Positions 26,292 through 34,611 of a stretch of DNA of 64,000 nucleotides are shown piece by piece; position 1 is the first letter of the stretch; every line of letters starts with the position of its first letter. The DNA is from Allocatelliglobosispora scoriae. GTDB lineage: Bacteria > Actinomycetota > Actinomycetes > Mycobacteriales > Micromonosporaceae. The notes under the pieces are model-generated. The model did no database searches. It was given only the letters and a program-made list of their open reading frames with translations, and was not told the DNA's origin. The stretch is taken from assembly GCF_014204945.1 (NCBI RefSeq), contig NZ_JACHMN010000002.1, positions 1-64,000 of the forward strand, written 5' to 3'. The position numbers and the translations under genes are program-made.

Positions 26292-26702
26292 CTAATCGAG
26301 CGGCGGGTCGGCGTCGGTGGGCAGGATGTGCATCGCCGCCTCCTCGGCGGAGAGGCCCTCCTGCTCGCCGCTGTCATAGCCGATGGACTCGGCCTCGTCG
26401 TCGAGGCCCGAACCGGCGTCGGGTGCGACGAGCCGCCCGACGTGCTCGCTGTCGTCGCCGGGGCGGAAGCGGTCGGGCTCCTCGCGGGCGAGCTTCTGCG
26501 ACAGCGACTGCCCGTGCCGGGACTGCGCCTCGGTGACGCCGAACGCCTGGCTGAGATCGGGGCCGTCGACGGGCAGCGCAGGTGCCGAGTCGTCGGGACT
26601 CGTCAGGCGGACGCCCCGGTCCTCGGCGGTGGAGGTGTCGTCGGCGTAGCCGGGGATGCCGTCGTCCTCCGGGCTCGGCGATTGCGGTTCGATCATGTTC
26701 AT
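26292..26702 (-). CDS. DUF5709-family acidic protein
   Basis: A 136-residue hydrophilic, acidic, probably disordered protein of the actinobacterial DUF5709 type. The recognisable parts are an SLSQKLAREEPD element, GRLVAPDAGSGLDDEAESIG and the C-terminal LSAEEAAMHILP. The function is unknown. TAGACG six bases before the ATG would fit a leaderless message. It is divergent from the DUF3040 gene across a palindrome. Confidence 0.75.
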   Translation of the reverse strand: MNMIEPQSPSPEDDGIPGYADDTSTAEDRGVRLTSPDDSAPALPVDGPDLSQAFGVTEAQSRHGQSLSQKLAREEPDRFRPGDDSEHVGRLVAPDAGSGLDDEAESIGYDSGEQEGLSAEEAAMHILPTDADPPLD

Positions 26703-26714
26703 ATGATCCGTCTA

Positions 26715-26732
26715 CCCACGTTCGAGCGTGGG
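26715..26732. promoter_or_regulatory. Near-perfect palindrome between divergent DUF5709 and DUF3040 genes
   Basis: CCCACG-ttcgag-CGTGGG: perfect 6-bp arms, with a central TCGA and one mismatched pair in the middle. It starts 13 bp upstream of the DUF5709 start and overlaps where its -35 region would fall. A shared operator is plausible. Confidence 0.4.
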
Positions 26733-26790
26733 CATACCCGACATTCGGATTCCAGGTATAGCCGGGCCCTGTGACGGGTACAACAGAAAT

Positions 26791-27054
26791 ATGCTTGGCC
26801 ACGACGAACAGCGGCGGCTCGACGAGATCGAACTCTGCATCGTGAGTGATGATCCGCGCTTCGCCCGACGGATGCGGCGGCTGGCGGCCCGGGGCCACCA
26901 GCCGAGCACGGGCTTCTGGTGGTGGTGGCTGCTCGCGATGGGTGTCGCGGGCGGTCTCTCCGCGTTGTTCCACACTCCGGTGATCCTGCTCGCCGCAGTG
27001 GTGATGAGCACCGGCGTCGTGATGGCCAGGTGGCTACCGAGCCGTCTGCGGTGA
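26791..27054 (+). CDS. DUF3040-family membrane protein
   Basis: An 87-residue protein. DUF3040 begins with the hallmark MLGHDEQRRLDEIELCIVSDDPRFARRM pattern (seen here across residues 1-28) and then has two transmembrane helices, at about 43-57 and 60-80. The role is unknown. TACAAC sits six bases before the ATG and there is no ribosome site, so the message may be leaderless. Its last 21 nt overlap the convergent universal stress protein gene. Confidence 0.78.
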   Translation: MLGHDEQRRLDEIELCIVSDDPRFARRMRRLAARGHQPSTGFWWWWLLAMGVAGGLSALFHTPVILLAAVVMSTGVVMARWLPSRLR

Positions 27055-27933
27055 GTGGGCGACCAGCACCGGGCAGTGCGCGTGGTGGATCAGCGCGACG
27101 CTGACCGAGCCCAGCAGCAGCCCGGTGAATCCGCCGTGGCCGCGGCAGCCGACCACGACGAGTTCGGCGCCGGCCGAGGCCGCCACCAGCGCGCCGGCCG
27201 CTGACGCCTCGACGACGACGGGCTCCACGGGGACATTCGGGTGATCGTCGCGGGATGTCTGGAGCACATCGGTCAGCAGGGCGGTTTCGATCGCGGTGAG
27301 CGCCTCGGTGTCGTGCACGACGGGTGCGTCGCCGAATCCGGAGGCGACGGGGCGCTGCCAGGCATGGATCGCCGTCACGCCGATCCCGCGCCGCTCCGCC
27401 TCCGCGAAGGCCAGCTCCAGTGCGAGCGCCGAGCGCGATGAACCGTCCACGCCGACGACGAGGTGGCGGTCGGCGTACCCCGATGGTGGTTGTGACTGGT
27501 GTTGTTGCGGGCGGACGACCGCGACCGGGGAGCGGGCGTGGGTGGCGGTCTGCAGGCTGGTCGACCCCAGGATCATGTCGTGGAAGCCGCCGTGCCCCCG
27601 GCTGCCGACGACGACCATCGCGGCGCTGTCGGACTCGGCGATCAGCGCGTGCGCGGCGTCGTCGCTGATCTCGGCCGTCGACACGTCGAGGTCCGGCCGG
27701 TGCGTCAGCACCGTGGCCCGGGCCCGGTCGAGGATGTGCCGGCCGGTCGACGACGACTCATCATGGGACAGGTAGTCATAGCCCAGGCGGGGCCCGACGA
27801 ATTCGAGCACGTGCACGATGCGCAGGGGCCGTCCCTGCAGGTGGGCCTCGTCTGCCGCCCACCGCAGCGCGGTGTCGGCGCTCGCGGATCCGTCCGTTCC
27901 GGCCACGATGGGTGCGTCAGGCTGAGTGGTCAT
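27034..27933 (-). CDS. Universal stress protein with two USP domains
   Basis: A 299-residue tandem USP. Domain 1 (about 7-145) begins IVAGTDGSASADTALRWAAD and has the nucleotide loop GSRGHGGFHDMILGSTS. Domain 2 (about 155-297) begins LVVGVDGSSRSALALELAF and has GCRGHGGFTGLLLGSVS. Both G-2x-G-9x-G(S/T) ATP-binding motifs are intact. Double USPs of this kind are common in actinobacteria and respond to hypoxia, starvation or oxidative stress. GGGAGG lies before the ATG. The 3' end overlaps the DUF3040 gene by 21 nt on opposite strands. Confidence 0.9.
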   Translation of the reverse strand: MTTQPDAPIVAGTDGSASADTALRWAADEAHLQGRPLRIVHVLEFVGPRLGYDYLSHDESSSTGRHILDRARATVLTHRPDLDVSTAEISDDAAHALIAESDSAAMVVVGSRGHGGFHDMILGSTSLQTATHARSPVAVVRPQQHQSQPPSGYADRHLVVGVDGSSRSALALELAFAEAERRGIGVTAIHAWQRPVASGFGDAPVVHDTEALTAIETALLTDVLQTSRDDHPNVPVEPVVVEASAAGALVAASAGAELVVVGCRGHGGFTGLLLGSVSVALIHHAHCPVLVAHSPQTAR

Positions 27934-28087
27934 CTCGCATCGCCTCCCGGTCGCTCCCCTCCATCGTGCGCCCAAACCGCGGCAGGCGCGCGGCGGCGGC
28001 GGCATTTCCGGGCGACTTCCACCTTCCCGAGGTAGGACCAGCCCATCCCGGGGTATGTGTAGAAAAAGCCACATCCTGGAGGACGTC

Positions 28088-28414
28088 ATGCCGCAGCAAG
28101 CGTGGAGCAAGAAGCGCGAGCGCCAGTACGAGCACATCAAGGAGAGCGCGAAGGAGCGGGGCGAGTCGACGGAGACGGCGAAGGAGATCGCCGCCCGCAC
28201 CGTCAACAAGGAGCGCGCCCGCGCCGGCGAGGCCGCCACGTCGAGCAAGCTCTCGACATCGGACATCTCCTCGGGGCGCCGAGGCGGCCTGCGCTCGCAC
28301 TCGGGGCCGGGTGGACGGACCCGCGACCAGCTCTATGAGGAGGCGAAGAAGAAGAACATCAAGGGCCGCTCGACGATGACGAAGGCCCAGCTCCTCAAGG
28401 CCGTCGGCCGCTGA
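28088..28414 (+). CDS. Small basic Rho-N/SAP-like protein ('plasmid stabilization' type)
   Basis: A 108-residue, very basic soluble protein. It opens QQAWSKKRERQYEHIKESAK and contains EIAARTVNKERARAGE. It ends in a Rho N-terminal/SAP-like helical element (TRDQLYEEAKKKNIKG, MTKAQLLKAVG). Homologues in actinobacteria are often labelled plasmid stabilization protein without direct evidence. DNA or RNA binding is likely from the charge and the SAP-like tail. A strong GGAGG (28079-28083) precedes the ATG. It is convergent with the M15 peptidase gene, 7 nt away. Confidence 0.75.
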   Translation: MPQQAWSKKRERQYEHIKESAKERGESTETAKEIAARTVNKERARAGEAATSSKLSTSDISSGRRGGLRSHSGPGGRTRDQLYEEAKKKNIKGRSTMTKAQLLKAVGR

Positions 28415-28421
28415 CCGGGGC

Positions 28422-29270
28422 CTACTCCGCCGACGACGCGGCGGGCTCGTCGGCGGCGATCGGCGGTTGGACGTCCCCGGTGCGGTCCCGGTCGAGGAGG
28501 ACCCGGCGGACCACCCGTTCGAGCACGGCTTCGAGTGCCGTCTCGTCCAGCCTCGCCAGGACCGCCGCCTCCCGCGCGGCAGCCGCTGCGGCCGTCGCCT
28601 CCTGCGCCGCGCTGCGCGCCCCGGCGGCCTCGATCGCGAGCGCCTTGATCGCCCGGGCCAGGTCGTTGACCTCCGCCGGATTGTTGACGTGGTTGTCGAA
28701 GGTGTCCTTCATCCGCAGCAGCCCGTCGATGCGGAAGATCAGCGCGCGGGCATCGTCGTCGTCCCGGAAGGCCATGAGGTGTTCCTTCGCTTTCGCCAGG
28801 TGACCCGCGACGTCGTCGGGGCGGAAGATGTACTCGAAGTGCATGGTGTCGGGTTTGCCGTGGTACCAGCCGCCCCAGAAGAAGCCGCAGCGCCACCACA
28901 TGGCGACCAGGGCCGGGGGGAGGTCGCACCGGAACGGGTTCTGCCACGGGTTGTCGTCCCAGTTGAGGTCGATCGCGAGGCCCCAGGAGTGGTTGCTGGG
29001 ATCGTCGGACCCGTCGATGGCACGGCAGTTGAAACCGCCGGTCTGGTCGCCCTTGATCGCATAGCCGTGGACGACCTCGGTCGCCTCCAGCAGGATCGCG
29101 ACGAGCTCGGAGATCTCCCGGCGGACCGCGATCTCGGTGCCGCCTCGGCGTACCTTCACGATCTTGGAGCGTTGGCAGTCGGGCCAGCCCCGGCCCCAGC
29201 CGCGACCGTTGGCGTCGTTGATGTCCGGGTGGTGGGCGGGGCGGTCCGGGTAGTCGTCGCGGTCAGCCAT
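28422..29270 (-). CDS. M15-family (VanY-like) D-Ala-D-Ala carboxypeptidase
   Basis: A 282-residue protein. The M15 zinc site is visible as SNHSWGLAIDLNWD (His and Asp ligands, about residues 92-105) and MHFEYIF near 143 (second His). AIDGSDDPSNHSWG is typical of the peptidoglycan L,D/D,D-peptidase subgroup. The last 110 residues are an Ala/Glu/Arg-rich coiled coil with no catalytic motif. There is no signal peptide, so either the start is internal to an exported complex or it acts on wall fragments or as a phage-type endolysin. The ATG overlaps the preceding small gene by 8 nt. Confidence 0.78.
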   Translation of the reverse strand: MADRDDYPDRPAHHPDINDANGRGWGRGWPDCQRSKIVKVRRGGTEIAVRREISELVAILLEATEVVHGYAIKGDQTGGFNCRAIDGSDDPSNHSWGLAIDLNWDDNPWQNPFRCDLPPALVAMWWRCGFFWGGWYHGKPDTMHFEYIFRPDDVAGHLAKAKEHLMAFRDDDDARALIFRIDGLLRMKDTFDNHVNNPAEVNDLARAIKALAIEAAGARSAAQEATAAAAAAREAAVLARLDETALEAVLERVVRRVLLDRDRTGDVQPPIAADEPAASSAE

Positions 29271-29427
29271 CGCGGCCCACCGGCGGACGGCGGATGTCGT
29301 TGCCCTGCCAGCGGGGCTCGTCCGGGTCGTCCGGGTCGGCCACGGGGCGGCAGGACTTCTCGTCGATGGGCTCGCCCTCGTCGTACTCCTCGATGACCCA
29401 GGCCGATGCCCGGAGCTGCTCGGTCAC
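29263..29427 (-). CDS. Small hypothetical protein coupled to the M15 peptidase
   Basis: A 54-residue acidic protein (start VTEQLRASAWVIEEYDEGEP, ending IRRPPVGRDG). Codon use has very high G/C at third positions, as in neighbouring real genes. Its stop overlaps the M15 ATG by 8 nt, so coupled translation is likely. No family is recognised; one Cys and no membrane segment are seen. The GTG start has only a weak ribosome site. Confidence 0.5.
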   Translation of the reverse strand: MTEQLRASAWVIEEYDEGEPIDEKSCRPVADPDDPDEPRWQGNDIRRPPVGRDG

Positions 29428-29463
29428 GGCTACAGGATGCGCCGCACGGCCGAAGAAGTGTGT

Positions 29464-29485
29464 CGCCCCGGCGACAGCCGGGGCG
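29464..29485 (-). terminator. Hairpin downstream of ndh, distal
   Basis: CGCCCCGGC-gaca-GCCGGGGCG, a perfect 9-bp stem with a tetraloop. It lies about 100 nt past the ndh stop and upstream of the small gene at 29427. Confidence 0.6.
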
Positions 29486-29499
29486 CACCACGATCCGCA

Positions 29500-29518
29500 C
29501 AACTCTTCTCAAGAGTTG
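29500..29518 (-). terminator. Hairpin downstream of ndh, proximal
   Basis: CAACTCTT-ctc-AAGAGTTG, a perfect 8-bp stem with a 3-nt loop, 67 nt past the ndh stop. It is AT-richer than other terminators here and might instead be an operator. Confidence 0.45.
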
Positions 29519-29585
29519 GTGCTAAAAGCGCTCGTGCACGGGGCACGGGGAAGCCCAGGCGGCGCCGGCGAGCGCCGCTTGGCGG

Positions 29586-30890
29586 CTAGTCGTCCTTCTT
29601 CAGGGCGTTTCTCGCGAAGACCTGCTGCCATGTGGCGGCACGCTCGGATCGGCCGCGGCCGATGAAGCTGACCGCCCAGTGCGCGATCGCGGTGAACCGG
29701 TTCTTGAACCCGACCAGGTAGAGCAGGTGCACAGCGAGCCACATCAGCCAGGCGATGAAGCCCGAGAGGTTGGTCTTGCCGATGCTGACGACGGCGGAGA
29801 ACCGCGAGATCGTCGCCATGCTGCCCTTGTCGCGGTAGCGGAAGGGCTGGCCGGTCTCCTGCCCGGCGAGGCGGGCCTTGATCTGCCCGGCGGCGTGCCG
29901 CGCGCTCTGGATCGCGACCTGGGCGACACCGGGGAGCTTGTCGAGGGCCATCATGTCGCCGATGACGAAGACCTCGGGGTGCCCGGGCAGGGTGGTGTCG
30001 GGGTTGACGAGGACCTGGCCGGCCCGGTTGGTCTCGGCACCGGCATCCCGGGCGAGCTGCGCACCGAGCGGCGCGGCGGCGACCCCGGCCGCCCAGATCT
30101 TGCAGATCGACTCGATGCGCTCCTGCGACCCGTCGGCGTGCTTGACCTCGATCCCGGTCGCGTCGACCCCGACGACCATGGTGTTGAGGCGGACCTCGAC
30201 GCCGATCTTCTCCAAGCGCTGGCGGGCCTTCTCGGAGAGGTGGCTGCCGAAGGCGGGCAGCACCACGGGGGCGCCGTCGATGAGGATGATGCGGGCGTCA
30301 CGAGGATCGATGCGGCGGTAGTCGCCGGGCAGGGCACGGCGGGACAGCTCGCTGATCTGTCCGGCCATCTCGACGCCGGTGGGTCCGGCGCCGACGACGA
30401 CGAAGGTGAGCCAGCGGGCCGCCTTGACCGGGTCGTCCTCCAGCTCGGCGAGCTCGAACGCGCCGAAGATGCGCCCGCGCAGCTCCAGCGCGTCGTCGAT
30501 GCTCTTCATGCCGGGGGCGTGGTCGGCGAACTGGTCGTTGCCGAAGTAGGACTGGGTCGATCCGGCCGCGACGATGAGGCTGTCGTACGGCGTGGTGTAG
30601 GTGGCGACGGGGCTCTGGGCGGTGACGGTCCGCGTCGCCAGGTCGACCCCGGTGACCTCGCCGAGCAGCACCTCGACGTTGCGCTGGCGGCGCAGCACCT
30701 CCCGGGTGGCCGGGGCGATCTCGCCCTGGCTGAGGATCCCGGTCGCCACCTGGTAGAGCAAGGGCTGGAAGAGGTGGTGCGTCGTCCGCGCGATGAGGGT
30801 GATGTCGACGGGCGCCTTCCGCAGGGCCTTGGCGGCGAAGAGGCCGCCGAAGCCCGATCCGATTATCACGACTCGATGCCTGGTCGCCAT
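29586..30890 (-). CDS. ndh: Type II NADH dehydrogenase (NDH-2)
   Basis: A 434-residue single-subunit, non-proton-pumping NADH:quinone oxidoreductase. FAD motif VVIIGSGFGGLFAAKALRKA, THHLFQPLLYQVATG near 40, NADH Rossmann motif FVVVGAGPTGVEMAGQISEL near 165, VFVIGDMMALD near 300 and the quinone-site AIQSARHAAGQI. The C-terminal 70 residues are amphipathic (SGFIAWLMWLAVHLLYLVGF) and anchor it to the membrane. It feeds electrons from NADH to menaquinone. No clear ribosome site was judged. Tandem hairpins follow. Confidence 0.93.
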   Translation of the reverse strand: MATRHRVVIIGSGFGGLFAAKALRKAPVDITLIARTTHHLFQPLLYQVATGILSQGEIAPATREVLRRQRNVEVLLGEVTGVDLATRTVTAQSPVATYTTPYDSLIVAAGSTQSYFGNDQFADHAPGMKSIDDALELRGRIFGAFELAELEDDPVKAARWLTFVVVGAGPTGVEMAGQISELSRRALPGDYRRIDPRDARIILIDGAPVVLPAFGSHLSEKARQRLEKIGVEVRLNTMVVGVDATGIEVKHADGSQERIESICKIWAAGVAAAPLGAQLARDAGAETNRAGQVLVNPDTTLPGHPEVFVIGDMMALDKLPGVAQVAIQSARHAAGQIKARLAGQETGQPFRYRDKGSMATISRFSAVVSIGKTNLSGFIAWLMWLAVHLLYLVGFKNRFTAIAHWAVSFIGRGRSERAATWQQVFARNALKKDD

Positions 30891-30996
30891 GCGCTCACCG
30901 TAACCGATCTGTGCTGTCGAAGCGTCTCCTACGTCCGGCCTGCTACCCAGCGGTCATGCCGGGCATGCGCCATTGCGCGACAGGTCACCGCACGGC

Positions 30997-31026
30997 GAAG
31001 GCCGGGGGCGGTCACCCCCGGCCTTC
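30997..31026. terminator. Strong hairpin terminator
   Basis: A perfect 12-bp stem (30997-31008 with 31015-31026) and a 6-nt loop, 20 nt beyond the stop of the minus-strand secreted-protein gene at 31046. Confidence 0.78.
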
Positions 31027-31045
31027 AACCATCAGCTGGGTACGC

Positions 31046-31666
31046 CTACCGCACGCTGTCGACCTTGGCGAAGGCGGCGCTCAGCAGGCCCTGGTAGTAG
31101 GCCTCGTCGAAGTTGTGGTCGCTGGCGATGAGCTCGACGACGTAGTCGCCGTGGCTGGCGGTGAGCACGACCGAGCGGCTGACGCCGTCGATGTAGACGC
31201 GGAACGCCGCGATCCGGTCCGGGTTGGTGCCGATCGGCATCGTCTTGATCGGCACGGACATGCCGTCGAAGGTCATCGCCGGGCAGTCGGTGATCGCCGC
31301 GGCGAGCTGCTTGACGTGCGCGGCGGAGTCCGGGTCGTAGGCGATGTTCTGCTCGATCAGGTCGCCGTTGGCGGCGAGGAAGTCGAAGGGCCCGCTGTCG
31401 ACGAGGCCGGTGTTGCTGGCGAGGACGGCGGTGTCGAGCCCGGTGCAGCCGGTGGTGCTGGCCGGGGAGTCCCCGGCGAGGGCGGGCTGCACGGTCCAGG
31501 TGGTCTTGGTCAGCGGCGCGAGCTCACCGGGGGTGAGCAGCATGCGCTTGAGCTGTTCGCGGGTGGGTGCCTGCTCGGCGGCGCTTGCCATCGCCGGGGC
31601 GGCAGCGGCGAAGACCGCCGTGATTCCCAGGGTCAGAACGATCCTCAATGATGTCCTGATACGCAT
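31046..31666 (-). CDS. Secreted sensor-domain-like protein
   Basis: A 206-residue exported protein with signal peptide RTSLRIVLTLGITAVFAAAA, cleavage near ASA-AEQ. The mature part starts REQLKRMLLTPGELAPL and contains a Cys in TGCTGLD and another in AITDCPAMTF, a pair typical of PknH-type extracellular sensor domains. No kinase or membrane helix is attached, so it may be a free sensor or wall protein. ATG 31666 is set by GGGGGA 6 nt upstream; the longer frame to 31822 lacks a signal peptide. It is divergent from the P450 gene. Confidence 0.75.
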   Translation of the reverse strand: MRIRTSLRIVLTLGITAVFAAAAPAMASAAEQAPTREQLKRMLLTPGELAPLTKTTWTVQPALAGDSPASTTGCTGLDTAVLASNTGLVDSGPFDFLAANGDLIEQNIAYDPDSAAHVKQLAAAITDCPAMTFDGMSVPIKTMPIGTNPDRIAAFRVYIDGVSRSVVLTASHGDYVVELIASDHNFDEAYYQGLLSAAFAKVDSVR

Positions 31667-31774
31667 TCCAGGTCCCCCGCTCACCAGCTCCATATGATCT
31701 CCGGCGTCTTTGCCTGGGGCGACATTACCCTCAATTCGCACCAATATGCCAAGATCAACAGAGATTTTCTCACT

Positions 31775-31808
31775 TTGAGTAACGGCCGCCTTGCTAATCG
31801 TGAGTAAC
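31775..31808. repeat. Direct repeat TGAGTAAC x2, 25-bp period
   Basis: TGAGTAAC at 31776-31783 and 31801-31808 in the 236-bp gap between the divergent secreted-protein and P450 genes. The first copy extends to TTGAGTAACGG, also found at 3145-3155. It may be a regulator half-site pair. The rest of the gap shows only the P450 ribosome site. Confidence 0.35.
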
Positions 31809-31902
31809 TTACGAGCGGGCACGAATCATCATCCATCGACACAGGGCAGCATCAATGCCTACGATCCATCTAGATGCATGACTGATTCCTGGGGAGGCAC
31901 AC

Positions 31903-33102
31903 ATGCAGACCACCGACGAGGCGCGGACCTACCCGTTCGGCGCGGCCGACCGGCTCAACCTCGATCCCCTCTATGCCCAGCTGCGCCGCAGCGAGCCGCT
32001 GACCCGGGTGCAGCTGCCCTATGGCGAGCAGGCCTGGCTCGCCACCCGTTATGAAGATGTCCGCTTCGTGCTCGGCGACCCCCGCTTCAGCCGGGCGGCG
32101 AGCGTGGGGCGCGACGAGCCCAGGACCCACCCCCGGCAGAACGACTCCGGCATGCTCGCGATGGACCCGCCGGACCACACCCGGCTGCGCAAGCTCATCG
32201 CCAAGGCGTTCACCGCCCGGCGGGTCGAGACACTGCGGCCCCGGGTCACCGAGATCGCCGACGACCTGCTCACCGAGATGGCGTCGAAGGGGAAGCCGGC
32301 CGACCTCGTCGAGGCCTTCGCCACCCCGCTGCCCGTCATGGTCATCTGCGAGCTGCTCGGCGTCCCCTTCGACGACCGGCACAACTTCCACCGCTGGTCC
32401 GAGGCGATCGTCTCCACCACCTCGCTCAGCATGGAGCAGATCCAGGAGTACATCGGCAGCCTGCACGCCTACATGGGCGGGCTCGTGGCGCAGCGGCGGG
32501 TCACCGAGACCGACGACCTCATCGGCGCCATGGTCCGCGCCCGCGACGAGAACGAGGACCGCCTCACCGAGGCCGAGATGATCCAGCTCCTCGCCGGGCT
32601 GCTCGCGGCCGGGCACGAGACGACGGTGACCCAGATTCCCAACTTCGTCTACGTGCTGCTCACCAACCCCGACCGGTGGGCCGAGCTCGTCGCCGACCGC
32701 TCGCTGGTCCCGGCCGCCGTCGAGGAGCTGATGCGCTATGTCCCGCTCGGCACCGCCGCCGCCTTCGCCCGCTACGCCACCGAGGACATCGAGCTCGGCG
32801 GCGTCCTGGTCAAGGCAGGCGACCCCGTCCTCGGCTCGCTGGGCTCGGCGAACCGCGACGAGAAGGTCTTCGACCACCCCGACGAGCTCGACTTCGCCCG
32901 CGAGTCCAACCCGCACATCGGCTTCGGCCACGGGCCGCACCACTGCGTCGGCGCGCAGCTCGCCCGGATGGAGCTGCAGATCGCGATCGACGCCCTCGTC
33001 CGCCATTTCCCCGGGCTCACCCTCGCCGTCGAGGAGCCCGACCTGCGCTGGAAGTCAGGAATGCTGGTCCGCGGACTGAAGGAGCTGCCGGTCACATGGT
33101 GA
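31903..33102 (+). CDS. Cytochrome P450
   Basis: A 399-residue class I bacterial P450. The I-helix oxygen motif AGHETT is near 230, the ExxR is in EELMRY near 280, and the haem loop FGHGPHHCVGAQLAR near 345 carries the Cys ligand. All key residues are intact. It resembles actinobacterial CYP105/107-type hydroxylases of specialised metabolism; the substrate is unknown. GGGGAGG lies 5 nt before the ATG. Its stop overlaps the ferredoxin start, so the redox partner is co-translated; a ferredoxin reductase must come from elsewhere. Confidence 0.93.
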   Translation: MQTTDEARTYPFGAADRLNLDPLYAQLRRSEPLTRVQLPYGEQAWLATRYEDVRFVLGDPRFSRAASVGRDEPRTHPRQNDSGMLAMDPPDHTRLRKLIAKAFTARRVETLRPRVTEIADDLLTEMASKGKPADLVEAFATPLPVMVICELLGVPFDDRHNFHRWSEAIVSTTSLSMEQIQEYIGSLHAYMGGLVAQRRVTETDDLIGAMVRARDENEDRLTEAEMIQLLAGLLAAGHETTVTQIPNFVYVLLTNPDRWAELVADRSLVPAAVEELMRYVPLGTAAAFARYATEDIELGGVLVKAGDPVLGSLGSANRDEKVFDHPDELDFARESNPHIGFGHGPHHCVGAQLARMELQIAIDALVRHFPGLTLAVEEPDLRWKSGMLVRGLKELPVTW

Positions 33103-33326
33103 GTCCCGACTGGTTGATCGAGGTGGACGCCCGGCGGTGCATCGGCTCGGGGCTCTGCGCCGCCGGTGCACCCGACCACTTCACCGTCACCGACAACGTC
33201 GCGGTGCCGGTGAACACCGCGGTGGAGGCCGACGAGGCCGTGCTCGACGCGGCGGAGTGCTGCCCGATGGAGGCGATCATGATCCGGCACGCCGCCGACG
33301 GGCGGGTGATCGCTCCCGCACCGTAA
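33096..33326 (+). CDS. [3Fe-4S] ferredoxin, P450 redox partner
   Basis: A 76-residue ferredoxin. Its cluster ligands are the first Cys of RRCIGSGLC, the second Cys of that segment, and the Cys of CCPMEAI near residue 50. The position that would be the second Cys of a [4Fe-4S] motif is replaced (CIGSGLCAAGAP), as in [3Fe-4S] ferredoxins that serve CYP105-type P450s. The ATG overlaps the P450 stop by 7 nt. Confidence 0.9.
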   Translation: MVSPDWLIEVDARRCIGSGLCAAGAPDHFTVTDNVAVPVNTAVEADEAVLDAAECCPMEAIMIRHAADGRVIAPAP

Positions 33327-33416
33327 AGCACGGTTTATACCGTTAAATCCTGACCGAACGGCTAGATCGTCACTAAAGTGGGCACCCCCGGCCGGCATTG
33401 CGTTATCGTCGGTCGG

Positions 33417-34604
33417 GTGTCCACGGACGTAACATCGCAGGTCCGGGCAGGTATCGGAACCAGCGTAGATCCCGACGCCGCACAAGCCGGACGGGAAGCC
33501 GCCGCCATAGCGCTCGCCGCGCTCGGGCGGGAGCAGCCAGCCCTCATCCTCGTCTACGCATCGGTCCGCTACGACCTCCCGCTGCTCATCAAGGCGGTCC
33601 GGGAGATCACCGGTACCACCCCGCTCGCCGGGGCCACCAGCAGCGGGCACTTCCACAACGGCGGCGTCACGCCACCGGGCCAGGGCATCGCCGTGCTCGC
33701 CCTCACCGCCGGGCCCTACCGCTTCGGCATCGGCTCCGTCACCGGGCTGCGCCGCGACGCCTTCGCCGCCGGCAAGGACCTCGCCCGCGCCGCCCAGCAG
33801 GACCTCGGGGAGCCGATCGGCAAGCACTCGGCGCTGCTCGTGCTCGTCGACGGCCTCGCCGGGGACCAGCAGGCGTTCCTCAACGGCGTACACAAGGTGG
33901 TCGGTGCGGCCGTGCCCGTCGTCGGCGGTGCCGCCGGCGACGACCGCCGCATCACCGAGACCGCGGTCTTCGACGGCGACGAGATCCTCACCGAGAGCGG
34001 CGCCGTCGCGATCTGGATCTCCTCGCCGTGGCCGCTCGCGGTCGTCGCCGACCACGGCTGGCACCCGATCGGTCTGCCGCTGCTCGTGACCAAGGTGGAC
34101 GGAACCATCGTGCACGAGATCGCCGGACGGCCCGCTGCGGACGTCTTCCGCGAGCACTTCCGCTCCGACGAGCAAGGTCAAGAACTCGGCTGGGTACGCA
34201 AACCCGGCTACCACTCGGCACACGCCTTCGGCCTCATCGAGCCCGACGGGACCCAGCTCATCCGAGGCGCCTACCTCGACGACGACGGGCAGCTGCACAC
34301 CTTCTGCCCGCTGCCGACCTACTCCGCGGTGCAGATCGTCACCTGCCAGGCACCCGACCTGCTGGAGGTCACCGACGGCGTGGTCGAACGCACCGTCGCC
34401 GGGCGCGACCCGTCGGTGATCCTCGCCTTCAGCTGCGTCGCCCGGCTCGACATCCTGCAGAACCACGGCGCCGCCGAAGCAGCCCGGCTGCAGACCGCGG
34501 CCGGCGACGTGCCGACGTTCGGCTTCTACACCTACGGCGAGTTCGCCCGCACCGGACGCGTTGCCGGTTACCACAACGCCACCCTTGCCGCGATAGCCCT
34601 GTGA
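33417..34604 (+). CDS. FIST-domain signal-sensing protein
   Basis: A 395-residue soluble protein. The FIST_N part (about 5-200) has the typical LAGATSSGHFHNGGV and VVGGAAGDDRRI. The FIST_C part (about 215-385) has RKPGYHSAHAFGLI and VILAFSCVARLDILQ with FGFYTYGEFA. FIST domains are found in signalling proteins and are thought to bind small molecules such as amino acids. The GTG at 33417 is preceded by TATCGT and 7 nt, fitting a leaderless message; an in-frame GTG at 33378 would add 13 residues. It is 7 nt upstream of the GGDEF-EAL gene, making an input/output pair. Confidence 0.82.
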   Translation: MSTDVTSQVRAGIGTSVDPDAAQAGREAAAIALAALGREQPALILVYASVRYDLPLLIKAVREITGTTPLAGATSSGHFHNGGVTPPGQGIAVLALTAGPYRFGIGSVTGLRRDAFAAGKDLARAAQQDLGEPIGKHSALLVLVDGLAGDQQAFLNGVHKVVGAAVPVVGGAAGDDRRITETAVFDGDEILTESGAVAIWISSPWPLAVVADHGWHPIGLPLLVTKVDGTIVHEIAGRPAADVFREHFRSDEQGQELGWVRKPGYHSAHAFGLIEPDGTQLIRGAYLDDDGQLHTFCPLPTYSAVQIVTCQAPDLLEVTDGVVERTVAGRDPSVILAFSCVARLDILQNHGAAEAARLQTAAGDVPTFGFYTYGEFARTGRVAGYHNATLAAIAL

Positions 34605-34611
34605 GGCGCCC

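Noticed and set aside
31667-31822. Upstream extension of the secreted sensor-like protein to 31822
   Set aside because: The extension would bury the signal peptide 52 residues in. GGGGGA supports ATG 31666.
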